From: Thermomonas fusca DSM 15424
Lineage (GTDB): Bacteria > Pseudomonadota > Gammaproteobacteria > Xanthomonadales > Xanthomonadaceae
Length of the DNA stretch: 64,000 bases
Reading direction: 5' to 3'
NCBI RefSeq assembly: GCF_000423885.1
Contig: NZ_AUIV01000011.1
Span: 62,001-126,000, forward strand
Of the stretch, positions 1-8,530 are shown one piece after another. Within the stretch, counting starts at the first letter, position 1, and each line of letters opens with the position of its first letter. Both the position numbers and the translations under genes were made by a program. Under the pieces are notes generated by a model that ran no database searches, was not told the origin of the DNA, and saw only the letters and a list, made by a program, of their open reading frames with translations.

Positions 1-14
1 ACGAGGATCTTCAT
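1..14 (-). CDS. etfB: Probable 5' end of electron transfer flavoprotein beta subunit (partial)
   Basis: Reading the minus strand from position 14 gives ATG followed by codons for K-I-L-V, which is how EtfB proteins of this lineage usually begin. An AAGGA ribosome-binding sequence lies about ten bases upstream of that ATG. Only four complete codons are inside the window, so the assignment is an inference. It rests on these residues and on the nearby CoA-transferase and ETF-ubiquinone oxidoreductase genes, which act in the same catabolic electron route. The gene would be divergent from scoA. Confidence 0.35.
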
Positions 15-182
15 CGTGCGGATGTCCTTGCTGGAGCGAGAAAGGGGCCTTTCGAGCCGACCGCCTATTTTAGCGGACGCCCGGCCGCGCTGCCTGCGCG
101 ACCGGCGATTGCCCGAAAGTACGCTGGGTGTTCTCGCACGAATCGCTAGAATGGCTGCTCTACCCGCATTGGAGAACGGCCC

Positions 183-902
183 GTGGCGTCCGCCAAGAGC
201 AAGCTGTACGACAGTGCCGCCGCCGCCCTGGATGGGCTGGTGGCGGATGGCCAGACCCTCGCCGTCGGCGGCTTCGGCCTGTGCGGCATCCCCGAGGCGC
301 TGATCGAGGCGCTGCGCGATTCCGGGGTGAAGAACCTGACCGCGATTTCCAACAACGCGGGCGTGGACGGGTTCGGCCTTGGCCAGCTGCTGGGCACGCG
401 GCAGATCCGCAAGATGATTTCCTCCTACGTCGGCGAGAACAAGGAGTTCGAGCGCCAGTTCCTGGCCGGTGAGCTCGAGCTGGAGTTCAACCCGCAGGGC
501 ACGCTGGCCGAACGTCTGCGCGCGGGGGGCGCCGGCATCCCCGCGTTCTTCACCGCTACCGGTTACGGCACGGTGGTGGCCGAAGGCAAGGAGACCCGCG
601 AGTTCGACGGCCGCATGTACGTGATGGAAACCGCGCTGAAGGCGGACGTGTCGCTGGTCAAGGCATGGAAGGCCGACAAGGCCGGCAACCTGGTCTTCCG
701 CAAGACCGCGCGCAACTTCAACCCGGCCTGCGCGATGGCCGGCAAAGTCTGCGTGGCCGAGGTGGAGGAGCTGGTGGAGATCGGTGACATCGACCCCGAC
801 CACGTGCACCTGCCCGGCATCTACGTGCAGCGCATCGTCGTCAACCCGACGCCGGAGAAGCGCATCGAGCAGCGCACCATTCGCCAGCCGGAGGGCAACT
901 GA
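183..902 (+). CDS. scoA: 3-oxoacid CoA-transferase subunit A
   Basis: This is the alpha subunit of succinyl-CoA:3-ketoacid CoA-transferase, which moves CoA from succinyl-CoA to acetoacetate in ketone-body and amino-acid catabolism. The 239-residue product has the family's N-terminal glycine-rich segment (VGGFGLCGIP, about residues 27-36) and the SNNAG motif. The start is a GTG at 183, followed by A-S-A-K-S. The stop codon is one base before the ATG of scoB, so the two subunits are translationally coupled. They form a heterotetramer in the cytoplasm. Confidence 0.93.
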   Translation: MASAKSKLYDSAAAALDGLVADGQTLAVGGFGLCGIPEALIEALRDSGVKNLTAISNNAGVDGFGLGQLLGTRQIRKMISSYVGENKEFERQFLAGELELEFNPQGTLAERLRAGGAGIPAFFTATGYGTVVAEGKETREFDGRMYVMETALKADVSLVKAWKADKAGNLVFRKTARNFNPACAMAGKVCVAEVEELVEIGDIDPDHVHLPGIYVQRIVVNPTPEKRIEQRTIRQPEGN

Positions 903-903
903 G

Positions 904-1530
904 ATGGCCTGGACCCGCGAACAGATGGCGCAGCGCGCCGCCCGCGAACTCACCGACGGCGCCTACGTCAACCTCGGCATCGGCTTGCCCACGCTGGTGG
1001 CCAACTACATCCCGGACGGGATGAACGTGTGGCTACAGAGCGAGAACGGCCTGCTCGGCATCGGCCCGTTCCCGACCGAAGCCGAACTCGACGCCGACCT
1101 GATCAATGCCGGCAAGCAGACCGTCACCACGCAGCCAGGCGCCAGCTTCTTCGGCAGCCACGACTCGTTCGCGATGATCCGCGGCGGCCACATCAACCTG
1201 GCGATCCTCGGCGCGATGGAAGTGACCGACAAGGGCGACCTGGCCAACTGGATGGTGCCCGGCAAGATGGTCAAGGGCATGGGCGGCGCGATGGACCTGG
1301 TGGCCGGGGTGCAGCGGGTGGTGGTGCTGATGGAGCACGTCACCAAGGCCGGCACCCCGAAGATCATCCCCGAATGCACCCTGCCGCTGACCGGCGTGGG
1401 CGTGGTCAACCGCATCATCACCGAGCTGGGCGTGTTCGACGTGACGTCGGATGGCTTGAAGTTGGTCGAACTGGCCGAAGGCGTCAGCCGCGAGGAAGCT
1501 GTCGAAAAGACGGGCGTGCCGCTGCGCTGA
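904..1530 (+). CDS. scoB: 3-oxoacid CoA-transferase subunit B
   Basis: This is the beta subunit of the same CoA-transferase. It carries the catalytic glutamate in the S-E-N-G-L-L-G context at about residues 42-48, the hallmark that forms the glutamyl-CoA thioester. The ATG at 904 follows the scoA stop by one base, and the 208-residue length is normal for the family. Longer in-frame extensions upstream overlap scoA and are not credible. The gene ends in a region of palindromic repeats facing the convergent ETF-ubiquinone oxidoreductase gene. Confidence 0.94.
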   Translation: MAWTREQMAQRAARELTDGAYVNLGIGLPTLVANYIPDGMNVWLQSENGLLGIGPFPTEAELDADLINAGKQTVTTQPGASFFGSHDSFAMIRGGHINLAILGAMEVTDKGDLANWMVPGKMVKGMGGAMDLVAGVQRVVVLMEHVTKAGTPKIIPECTLPLTGVGVVNRIITELGVFDVTSDGLKLVELAEGVSREEAVEKTGVPLR

Positions 1531-1540
1531 GGTATCGCGG

Positions 1541-1644
1541 GGGGCCGCCAACAGGCGAACCCCTTCCGCGAATGTCCTCCGGCAGCGGCGTTGCCGCTGC
1601 CTCCTCCTTGATTTCGCTACAGGAGTTCGCCTGCCGGCGTCCCC
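1541..1644. repeat. Palindromic repeat element, copy 1
   Basis: A unit of about 100 bases is closed by an imperfect terminal inverted repeat: CAGGCGAAC at 1552-1560 pairs with GTTCGCCTG at 1625-1633, and pairing extends outward with mismatches. Its core at 1568-1617 begins GCGAATGTCC and ends CTTGATTTCGC. The reverse complement of this core occurs again at 1737-1789. The element lies between the convergent ends of scoB and the ETF-ubiquinone oxidoreductase gene and could act as a bidirectional terminator. No T-run is seen. Confidence 0.7.
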
Positions 1645-1712
1645 AGATCGACGAAACGGCGGGCCTGCCCCGGTCCTTGATCCTCATGCCACCGCAGCCC
1701 GGACGTTGCGAA

Positions 1713-1813
1713 GGCTCCGGCGGGCCGGGGCTTGCGGCGAAATCAAGGAGGAGGCAGCGACCGTCAGGGCGTTGCCGGGGGACATTCGCCGCGGGGCCCG
1801 GCCCGCCGGAGTC
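1713..1813. repeat. Palindromic repeat element, copy 2 (inverted relative to copy 1)
   Basis: This is the second copy of the element, in opposite orientation. Its core at 1737-1789 begins GCGAAATCAAGGAGG and ends GGGGACATTCGC, matching the reverse complement of the core at 1568-1617 apart from a short central stretch and a few bases. Its outer arms differ in sequence from copy 1 but pair with each other: CTCCGGCGGGCCGGG near 1715 pairs with CCCGGCCCGCCGGAG ending near 1811. A shared core with different but self-complementary arms suggests selection on the hairpin. Confidence 0.7.
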
Positions 1814-1828
1814 TGGCCCGTTCGACAA

Positions 1829-3505
1829 TCACATGTTCTGGTAATTCGGCCCGCCGCCGCCCTGCGGCGCCACCCAGACGATGTTCTGGGTCGGGTCCTT
1901 GATGTCGCAGGTCTTGCAGTGCACGCAGTTGGCGGCGTTGATCTGCAGGCGCTCGTTGCCGGCCTCGCCGACGAATTCGTATACGCCGGCCGGGCAGTAG
2001 CGCGCCTCGGGACCGGCGTATTCCTTGAGGTTCACCGTCACCGGGATGGCCGGGTTCTTCAGGGTCAGGTGCGCCGGCTGGTTCTCGTCGTGGTGGGTAC
2101 TGGACAGGAACACCGAGCTGAGGCGGTCGAAGGTCAGCACGCCATCGGGCTTCGGATATTCGATCTTCGGCTGGCTCGCCGCGGGCTGCAGGCAGGCGTA
2201 ATCGGGCGTCTGGCGATGGATCGTCCACGGCGGGTTGCGGATGCCCAGTTTCGGCAACAGCCACTGTTCGATCCCGGTCATCAGGGTGGCGAAGCTGCGG
2301 CCCTTCTTGAACCACTGCTTGAAGTTCTTCGACTGCAGCAGCTCGGCGTGCAGCCAGCTCTTCTCGAAGGCGGCCGGGTAGGCGGTGAGTTCGTCGCGCT
2401 GGCGGCCCTCACCCAGCGCCGCGAACGCGGCCTCGGCGGCCAGCATGCCGGTCTTGAGGGCGGCGTGGCTGCCTTTGATGCGGCTGGCGTTGAGGAAGCC
2501 GGCTTCGCAGCCGACCAGCGCGCCGCCGGGGAAGATGGTCTTCGGCAGGCTGAGCAGGCCGCCGGCGGTCAGCGCGCGCGCGCCGTAGCCGATGCGCTTG
2601 CCGCCTTCCAGGTGCTTGCGGATCGACGGATGGGTCTTGAAGCGCTGGAACTCGCCGAACGGGCTCAGCCACGGATTCTTGTAATCCAGCCCGATCACGA
2701 ACCCGACCGCGATCTTGCCGTCCTCGGCGTGGTACAGGAACGAGCCGCCATAGGTATCACTGTCCAGCGGCCAGCCGGCGGTGTGTACCACCAGGCCGGG
2801 CTGGTGCCGGGCCGGATCGGCCTGCCACAGCTCCTTGATGCCGATCGCATAGCTCTGCGGGTCCTTGCCTTCGTCCAGCTTGTATTTGGCGATCAGTTCG
2901 CGGCCGAGCTGGCCGCGCGCGCCTTCGGCGAAGATCGTGTACTTGGCGTGCAGTTCCATGCCCGGCTGGTACTGGTCGGTGGGCTGGCCGTCCTTGCCGA
3001 TGCCCATGTCGCCGGTGGCCACGCCCTTGACCGCGCCGGCCTCGTCAAACAGCAGTTCGGCGGCGGCGAAGCCGGGGAAGATCTCCACGCCCAGTGCTTC
3101 CGCCTGCTGGGCCAGCCAGCGCGCCAGCGCGCCGAGGCTGACCACGTAGTTGCCGTGGTTGTGGAAGCACTCGGGCAGCAGCCAGTGCGGGGTGGCGCGG
3201 GCGGAGGTTTCATCCAGGAACAGGAATTCGTCGCGCGTCACCGCCTGCTTCAGCGGGGCGCCGCGCTCCTTCCAGTCGGGGAACAACTCGGTCAGCGCCT
3301 TCGGATCGACGATGGCCCCGGACAGGATGTGCGCGCCCGGCTCGGAGCCTTTTTCCAGCACGCAGACCGAGACCTCGCTGCCGGCCGCGCTGGCCAACTG
3401 CTTGAGCCGGATCGCGGTGGCGAGGCCAGCCGGGCCGGCGCCAACCACCACAATGTCGTATTCCATCGACTCGCGTTCGACGGCGTCCTGGGCGGCTGGA
3501 TTCAT
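1829..3505 (-). CDS. Electron transfer flavoprotein-ubiquinone oxidoreductase
   Basis: This membrane-associated flavoprotein takes electrons from reduced ETF, fed by acyl-CoA and related dehydrogenases, and passes them to ubiquinone. The 558-residue product has an N-terminal FAD-binding dinucleotide fold (VVVGAGPAGLA). Near the C-terminus it has the ferredoxin-like 4Fe-4S motif NCVHCKTC, with the last cysteine ligand before it in the CPAG segment. The start at 3505 (M-N-P-A-A-Q) is preceded by GGAGAG; an upstream in-frame start would add 18 unconserved residues. It partners functionally with the probable etfB at the window edge. Confidence 0.95.
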   Translation of the reverse strand: MNPAAQDAVERESMEYDIVVVGAGPAGLATAIRLKQLASAAGSEVSVCVLEKGSEPGAHILSGAIVDPKALTELFPDWKERGAPLKQAVTRDEFLFLDETSARATPHWLLPECFHNHGNYVVSLGALARWLAQQAEALGVEIFPGFAAAELLFDEAGAVKGVATGDMGIGKDGQPTDQYQPGMELHAKYTIFAEGARGQLGRELIAKYKLDEGKDPQSYAIGIKELWQADPARHQPGLVVHTAGWPLDSDTYGGSFLYHAEDGKIAVGFVIGLDYKNPWLSPFGEFQRFKTHPSIRKHLEGGKRIGYGARALTAGGLLSLPKTIFPGGALVGCEAGFLNASRIKGSHAALKTGMLAAEAAFAALGEGRQRDELTAYPAAFEKSWLHAELLQSKNFKQWFKKGRSFATLMTGIEQWLLPKLGIRNPPWTIHRQTPDYACLQPAASQPKIEYPKPDGVLTFDRLSSVFLSSTHHDENQPAHLTLKNPAIPVTVNLKEYAGPEARYCPAGVYEFVGEAGNERLQINAANCVHCKTCDIKDPTQNIVWVAPQGGGGPNYQNM

Positions 3506-3589
3506 GCGGCTCTCCTCTGGCAGACCGTCGATTGTCCGGGCTTTGTCTGGAGCCGGCAATCTAGGGCGCTGGAATGCCGTGTCCGCAGG

Positions 3590-4246
3590 TCAACGCGCGG
3601 GCGTAGAAGGATGCGGCTGGCCGGTGTGCGCCTGTCCGGTCTGCAGGCTCCAGCCGGCAACATCATGGCCCAACGCGGACAGCGCTTGCGCGAAGGCATC
3701 GGCGACCTCCGCTACTGCGACTCCCGCTGCGGGCTGCGACTGGCGGAAGTTGCGGCTGCCGGCCACGGTCTGGTCGCGCAAGTGCAGCAGCGTGGCGTTG
3801 ACCTCAACCACCGCGGCGGGCGATGCATTCCCCGCATACTCGGCGCGGAACCTGCGGATCTCCAGCAACAGCCGGTAGTCGGAACTGACCCCGCTGCCCT
3901 GGCGGGCGACCAGCGGCAGCTTGCCGCTGTCCTCCAGCGTGCGCAACACCACGTCCTGCACCATCTCCGCCGGCGTGCGCGCCCACAGCGCGCCGCGATA
4001 GACCTGCAGTTCGCCCGGCACCGGGCTGACCACGATGCGCGGGCCGTCGTCCATCTGCGCCTCGCCGGGGTGAGCGACGGCCAGCGACCAGTCGGCGGCC
4101 GGCCACGAAGGCTCGACCCGCAGCGCGGGTTCCGGCGCATAGATCGTCGGGGTTTCGCGCGGCCCGCCGATCAGGCTGCTGCAGCCGGCCAGCAGCAGGC
4201 TGGCGGCGAGCAGGGCGGGGTGGAGGTATCGCTGCAGGGGGCTCAT
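3590..4246 (-). CDS. ABC-type transport auxiliary lipoprotein (Mla/PqiC-like)
   Basis: This 218-residue lipoprotein has a signal peptide with the lipobox L-L-A-G-C, so the mature protein starts at Cys about residue 25. The remainder fits the ABC-type transport auxiliary lipoprotein family, which works with MCE-type lipid transporters at the outer membrane. The ATG at 4246 overlaps the stop of the upstream MCE gene as ATGA, so it is the last gene of the four-gene operon. It probably replaces the role played by MlaA or MlaC in enterobacteria, which are not seen nearby. Confidence 0.85.
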   Translation of the reverse strand: MSPLQRYLHPALLAASLLLAGCSSLIGGPRETPTIYAPEPALRVEPSWPAADWSLAVAHPGEAQMDDGPRIVVSPVPGELQVYRGALWARTPAEMVQDVVLRTLEDSGKLPLVARQGSGVSSDYRLLLEIRRFRAEYAGNASPAAVVEVNATLLHLRDQTVAGSRNFRQSQPAAGVAVAEVADAFAQALSALGHDVAGWSLQTGQAHTGQPHPSTPAR

Positions 4247-5169
4247 TTGGGGTCGAACTCCTTGGGTGCGTCGCGGCCCAGGATGTAGCGCGCGGGATTG
4301 CCTTCCATCCGACCGCTGAGCGCGCGCAGGTCGCGCATCAGCGCGCGCAGCTCCACGAGGGTCGGGCCCAGCTGGGCCAGGCCGTCGCTGGTGAAGCTCT
4401 GCAGCGCCGGGCGGTTCTCCGCGATCATGGCGTTGGCATTGCCGGCGGTCGCGTCCAGCTTCGTCACCACCGCGTCGAGCTTGTCCAGCAGCGCCGGCAG
4501 GCGTTGCACGAAGTCCTGGTCGATGCCCTGGATCGCGCCGTCGGCGTGGTCCAGCGTGGTCTTCAGGGTAGCGGTGGCGTCGCGCGCGTTGACGATCAAC
4601 TCGCTGATCTCCTCGCGGCGTCCCGCAATGCTGCCGGTGGCCTGTTCGAGGTGTTCCAGCGTGGCGGCAATGCGCTGGATGTTCTCTTCGCTCAGCACCT
4701 GGTCCAGCCGCGCCACCAGCCGGTTGGCAGTGTCGGCGATGTTCTGCAGCGCCGACGGCTCGGTGCGGATGACCGGAAGCTGGCCCTCGGCCGGTGGCTG
4801 CAGCGCCGGCGCTTTCGGGCTGCCGCCGGTGAGCTGGATGAACGGCACGCCGGTGATGCCCTGCTGCGAGAGCTTGGCGCGGGTGTCGGTTTTCACCGGC
4901 GTGTTGGCTTTCACCTTCAGCCGCGCGATGACCCGGCGCGCATCGTTGTCGTCCAGGCTCAGGCTTTCCACCGTGCCCACCGCCAGGCCGTTGTACTGCA
5001 CGCTGCCGCCTTCGGTCAGGCCGGTCACCGGCTCGGTGAACACCACCATGTATTCGCGCCAGTTGCGCGCGGCGGAGAAGTTGCTGGCCCACAGTGCGAA
5101 CAGCAGCAGCAGCACCGTGGTGATCAGGGTGAAGGTGCCGATCAGCACATAGTTGGCGCGCGTCTCCAT
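4243..5169 (-). CDS. mlaD: MlaD-type MCE domain phospholipid-binding protein
   Basis: This is the periplasmic substrate-binding component of a Mla-type phospholipid ABC transporter. The 308-residue product has one N-terminal transmembrane helix (about residues 8-28) followed by an MCE domain with the typical G-L-x-x-G-x-x-V-x-Y-x-G-L-x-V-G pattern. The rest is a long, mostly helical C-terminal region. It is longer than E. coli MlaD (about 180 residues). The start at 5169 (M-E-T-R-A-N) puts the transmembrane helix at the very N-terminus. It sits between the ATPase gene and the auxiliary lipoprotein gene. Confidence 0.92.
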   Translation of the reverse strand: METRANYVLIGTFTLITTVLLLLFALWASNFSAARNWREYMVVFTEPVTGLTEGGSVQYNGLAVGTVESLSLDDNDARRVIARLKVKANTPVKTDTRAKLSQQGITGVPFIQLTGGSPKAPALQPPAEGQLPVIRTEPSALQNIADTANRLVARLDQVLSEENIQRIAATLEHLEQATGSIAGRREEISELIVNARDATATLKTTLDHADGAIQGIDQDFVQRLPALLDKLDAVVTKLDATAGNANAMIAENRPALQSFTSDGLAQLGPTLVELRALMRDLRALSGRMEGNPARYILGRDAPKEFDPK

Positions 5170-5182
5170 CAGCTGTGCTCCA

Positions 5183-6007
5183 TCAGTCGTTTGCTCCCGC
5201 CGTTGCGCGCGCGGCGCGCGCACGCGGGCCGTTGAAATATTCCTGCACCCACGGATGGTCGAGCCGCTCCAGCTCGGCCACCGGCGCGGTTGCCAGCACC
5301 TTGCGGTCGGCCAGCACCGCCACCCGGTCACAGATAGCGTATAGCGTGTCGAGATCGTGGGTGATGAGGAACACGGTCAGGCCCAGCGCGCGGCGCAGGG
5401 TCAGGATCAGCGCGTCGAACGCCGCGGCGCCGATCGGGTCGAGGCCGGCGGTGGGTTCGTCGAGGAACAGCAGTGGCGGGTCCAGCGCCAGCGCGCGCGC
5501 CAGCGCGGCGCGCTTGCGCATGCCGCCGGACAGCTGCGAGGGCAGTTTGTCGATGGCGTCGGCCGGCAGCCCGGCCAGCTTGATCTTCAGCAGCGCCAGC
5601 TCGTAGCGCAGCGATTCGGGCAGCTCCGGGTAGTACTCCTTCAGCGGCACCTGCACGTTCTCGCCGACGGTCAGCGACGAGAACAGCGCGCCGTCCTGGA
5701 ACAGCACCCCGGTGCTGCGCTGGATGTGCCGGCGCAGCACCGGGTCGGTCGAGGTCGCGTCCATCCCCAGCACTTCGATGCGGCCGGCATCGGCCCTGCG
5801 CAGCCCCAGCACCGCGCGCATCAGCACCGACTTGCCCGAGCCCGAACCGCCGACCACGCCGAGGATCTCGCCGCGCCGCACGTCCAGGTCGACGCCGTCG
5901 TGCACCACCTGTTCACCGAAGTGGTTGACGAGCCCGCGCACGCGCACCACCGGCGTCTCGCCGGCGGCGCTGCCGTTGCCGGCGCGGAGTGCGATGGGAT
6001 CGGCCAT
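5183..6007 (-). CDS. mlaF: Phospholipid ABC transporter ATP-binding protein (MlaF-like)
   Basis: This is the cytoplasmic ATPase of the Mla-type lipid transporter. The 274-residue product has a Walker A motif G-G-S-G-S-G-K-S, the ABC signature L-S-G-G-M, and Walker B followed by D-E-P-T-A-G-L-D-P. The LSGGM rather than LSGGQ signature is typical of MlaF. The start at 6007 gives M-A-D-P-I-A. The gene lies two bases after the permease stop and is followed after 13 bases by mlaD. Confidence 0.95.
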   Translation of the reverse strand: MADPIALRAGNGSAAGETPVVRVRGLVNHFGEQVVHDGVDLDVRRGEILGVVGGSGSGKSVLMRAVLGLRRADAGRIEVLGMDATSTDPVLRRHIQRSTGVLFQDGALFSSLTVGENVQVPLKEYYPELPESLRYELALLKIKLAGLPADAIDKLPSQLSGGMRKRAALARALALDPPLLFLDEPTAGLDPIGAAAFDALILTLRRALGLTVFLITHDLDTLYAICDRVAVLADRKVLATAPVAELERLDHPWVQEYFNGPRARAARATAGAND

Positions 6008-6009
6008 GC

Positions 6010-7134
6010 TCAGTAATCCATCTGCATGAACCACAGCGCGGCGAAGGCGTCGATCACGATCACCAACGAGATCGCCTGCACCACGCTGGACGTGGTGCGT
6101 TCGCCCAGCGACTGCGCAGTGCCCTTCACCTGCAGCCCCTCCAGGCAGCCGATCAAGGCGATCACCAGCGCGAACAAGGGCGCCTTGGCCATGCCGACCA
6201 CGAAATGCCGCAGCTCCAGGGTTTCGTGGGTGCGTGCGATGTAGGCGGCAACCGGAATGTCGAGGTTGGCCGCGCCCACCGCCATGCCGCCCAGCATGCC
6301 CGCCAGCATCGCGATGAAGGTCAGCAGCGGCAGCATCGCCAGCAGCGCCAGCACGCGCGGGATCACCAGCAGGTCGACCGGGTCGAGGCCGAGCACGCGG
6401 ATCGCATCGACCTCCTCGCGGTTCACCATCATGCCGATTTGCGCGGTGAACGCGCTGGCAGTGCGGCCGGCCAGCAGGATCGCGGTAAGCAGAACTCCAA
6501 ATTCGCGCAAGAAGGCGGCGTTGACCAACTCGACCACGAAGATGGTGGCGCCGAAGTCGACCAGCACCATCGCGCCAAGGAAGGCGATCACCGCGCCGAC
6601 CATGAACGACAGCAGCGCCACCAGCGGCACCGCGTCGAGGCCAATCTGTTCCATGTGATGGACGGTGGCGGTCAGCCGCAGCCGCGCCGGCTGCTTCAAC
6701 AGGCGCAGCAGCTTGGCCTGCACCTCGCCGAAGAAGCCAACCAGCAGCACCACCTCGCGGGTGTTCTCCACCACCGCGCGACCGAGGCGTTCCATTGCCG
6801 CATGCACGCCAAGTTCGCGCTTGCGCGCGGGACGGTCGTCGTGGACGTTCTCGATCGCATCCACCAGCGGCTGCTGGTCGGCGCGGAAGCGCATCGTCGA
6901 ATAGTCCAGCCCGCGGCGATCGGCGAAGCGCAGCAACTGCAGCACGCCCAGCGTGTCCAACCGCTCGCAGCCGCGCGCATCCACGCCGCCCACGTGTTCC
7001 GGCGCGCCACCAAGCGCGGTCGCGATCGCCGTGGCATGGCGCAGCGTCCAGCGGCCGCGCAGGCGCAGGATGCCCGGATCGAGATCCGGGTCGATGCCGG
7101 CGGCAGGCGTTTCGCTGTCGTTGACCGGGTCCAT
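6010..7134 (-). CDS. mlaE: Phospholipid ABC transporter permease with N-terminal STAS-like domain (MlaE-like)
   Basis: This is the inner-membrane permease of the lipid transporter. The 374-residue product is longer than classical MlaE (about 260 residues). The first ~110 residues form a STAS-like (MlaB-like) domain with D-A-R-G-C-E-R-L-D-T-L-G, and residues ~130-374 are the MlaE domain. The regulatory MlaB function is therefore fused to the permease. I chose the ATG at 7134; a TTG three codons upstream is possible. It is the first gene of the operon and is divergent from the ThrE-like exporter. Confidence 0.92.
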   Translation of the reverse strand: MDPVNDSETPAAGIDPDLDPGILRLRGRWTLRHATAIATALGGAPEHVGGVDARGCERLDTLGVLQLLRFADRRGLDYSTMRFRADQQPLVDAIENVHDDRPARKRELGVHAAMERLGRAVVENTREVVLLVGFFGEVQAKLLRLLKQPARLRLTATVHHMEQIGLDAVPLVALLSFMVGAVIAFLGAMVLVDFGATIFVVELVNAAFLREFGVLLTAILLAGRTASAFTAQIGMMVNREEVDAIRVLGLDPVDLLVIPRVLALLAMLPLLTFIAMLAGMLGGMAVGAANLDIPVAAYIARTHETLELRHFVVGMAKAPLFALVIALIGCLEGLQVKGTAQSLGERTTSSVVQAISLVIVIDAFAALWFMQMDY

Positions 7135-7220
7135 GCCGAGCAAGCTTACGCAATGCCGTGTGGACGTGGGAATGCGCCATCGCCCATGCGATGCTTGTGC
7201 GCCTTCTTCGCCCGCCCGCC

Positions 7221-8453
7221 ATGACCGAAGCGACCTACACCGAACGCATTGCCTTCGTGGTGGACCTGGCCCGGCACCTGCACGCCTACGGCACCACCTC
7301 GCAGCGCATGGAGGCGGCGATCGAGTCGGTGGCGCGCAAGCTGGCGCTGGAATGCCAGCCGTGGTGCAACCCGACCGGGATCATCCTGTCGTTCAGCGAT
7401 CCGGCGCGGCCGGCCGGCGAGTCGGATACCACCCGCATCATCCGTCCGGGCCTGGGCGATACCAATCTGCGCAAGCTGTGCGAAGCCGACCGCATTGCCG
7501 AGGACGTGATCAACGGACGGATGGGCATCGGCGCAGGGCGTGCGGCCCTGCGCGAGCTGGACCGTCCCGGCGGCAGGCGCGGGCAGGTAATGGCGGCACT
7601 CGGCTTCGCGCTGGCCTCGGCCGCGGTGGCCGGGCTGCTGCGGCTGCCGTGGCTGGACATCGCCACCGCCTGCGTGATCGGCCTGCTGATCGGCGGCCTG
7701 GCGGTGGCCGCGCAGTCGCGGCCGAGCCTGCACGAAAGTTTCGAGGCGCTGGCCGGCCTGCTGGCTGGCACGGTGGCGATCCTGGTCAGCGGTTTCGTCG
7801 GGCCGCTGAACCTCAATACCGTGATCATCGCGGCGGTCATCGTGCTGCTGCCCGGCATGACCCTGGCGTTGTCCACCAACGAATTGACCAGCCGTCACCT
7901 GGTATCCGGCACCGCGCGCTTCGCCGGTGCACTGATGACCATCGTCAGCCTGACCATCGGCATCGCGATCGCGTTCGGGATGGCCGATGTGGTCGGCATC
8001 GAACCGCAGGTGCGGGCGCTGCGCTCGCAGCCGGAATGGGTGGTCTGGTGCGCGTTGGCGCTGGCTGCCTATGCGTTCGCGGTGCTGTTCCAGGCCGGCC
8101 GTCGTGATTACCCGCTGGTGATGGGTTCGGTGATCGCGGGCTATCTGATTTCGCGCTTTTCCGGCGAATGGCTGGGGCCGATTGCCGGCGTGTTCCTGGC
8201 CGCGCTGGCGGCAACCGCGGCGGGTAATGCCTATGCGCGCTGGTTCAACAGGCCCGGCGCGCTGATCCGCCTGCCGGGCATCATCATTCTGGTTCCCGGC
8301 AGCATTTCCCTGCGCGGGGTGATTTCGCTGGTGCAGTCGCAGGACATCGGTGCCGGCGAAACCGCGGCGATGGCCGCGCTCAATACCCTGATGGCGCTGC
8401 TGGCGGGGCTGGTATTCGGCAACCTGCTGATCTCGGCGCGGCGCAGCCTTTGA
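7221..8453 (+). CDS. Threonine/serine exporter family protein (ThrE)
   Basis: The 410-residue product matches the ThrE family. It has a soluble N-terminal domain of about 120 residues (with A-Y-G-T-T-S-Q-R), followed by about ten hydrophobic segments in two halves corresponding to the DUF1212 and DUF3815 parts of the family. The second half contains I-I-I-L-V-P-G-S. Members export threonine and serine, but the substrate here is inferred from the family. The start at 7221 (M-T-E-A-T-Y) is preferred over an upstream ATG, because the family begins close to this point. Confidence 0.85.
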   Translation: MTEATYTERIAFVVDLARHLHAYGTTSQRMEAAIESVARKLALECQPWCNPTGIILSFSDPARPAGESDTTRIIRPGLGDTNLRKLCEADRIAEDVINGRMGIGAGRAALRELDRPGGRRGQVMAALGFALASAAVAGLLRLPWLDIATACVIGLLIGGLAVAAQSRPSLHESFEALAGLLAGTVAILVSGFVGPLNLNTVIIAAVIVLLPGMTLALSTNELTSRHLVSGTARFAGALMTIVSLTIGIAIAFGMADVVGIEPQVRALRSQPEWVVWCALALAAYAFAVLFQAGRRDYPLVMGSVIAGYLISRFSGEWLGPIAGVFLAALAATAAGNAYARWFNRPGALIRLPGIIILVPGSISLRGVISLVQSQDIGAGETAAMAALNTLMALLAGLVFGNLLISARRSL

Positions 8454-8484
8454 GCGCGGCTTGATTCGGCGCGATACGAAAACA

Positions 8485-8511
8485 AAAACGCCGGCATGAT
8501 GCCGGCGTTTT
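8485..8511. terminator. Bidirectional rho-independent terminator
   Basis: A perfect stem, AAAACGCCGGCA paired with TGCCGGCGTTTT around a TGA loop, has an A-run on one side and a T-run on the other. It lies between the convergent ThrE-like and H-NS-like genes, so it can end transcription from both sides. Confidence 0.9.
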
Positions 8512-8530
8512 CGATTCCGATGGCGCGCGC

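Noticed and set aside
1706..4288. 860-codon open frame on the plus strand
   Set aside because: It lies opposite ETF-ubiquinone oxidoreductase and the lipoprotein gene. Its product is a low-complexity A/R/G/Q-rich sequence typical of antisense frames in GC-rich DNA.
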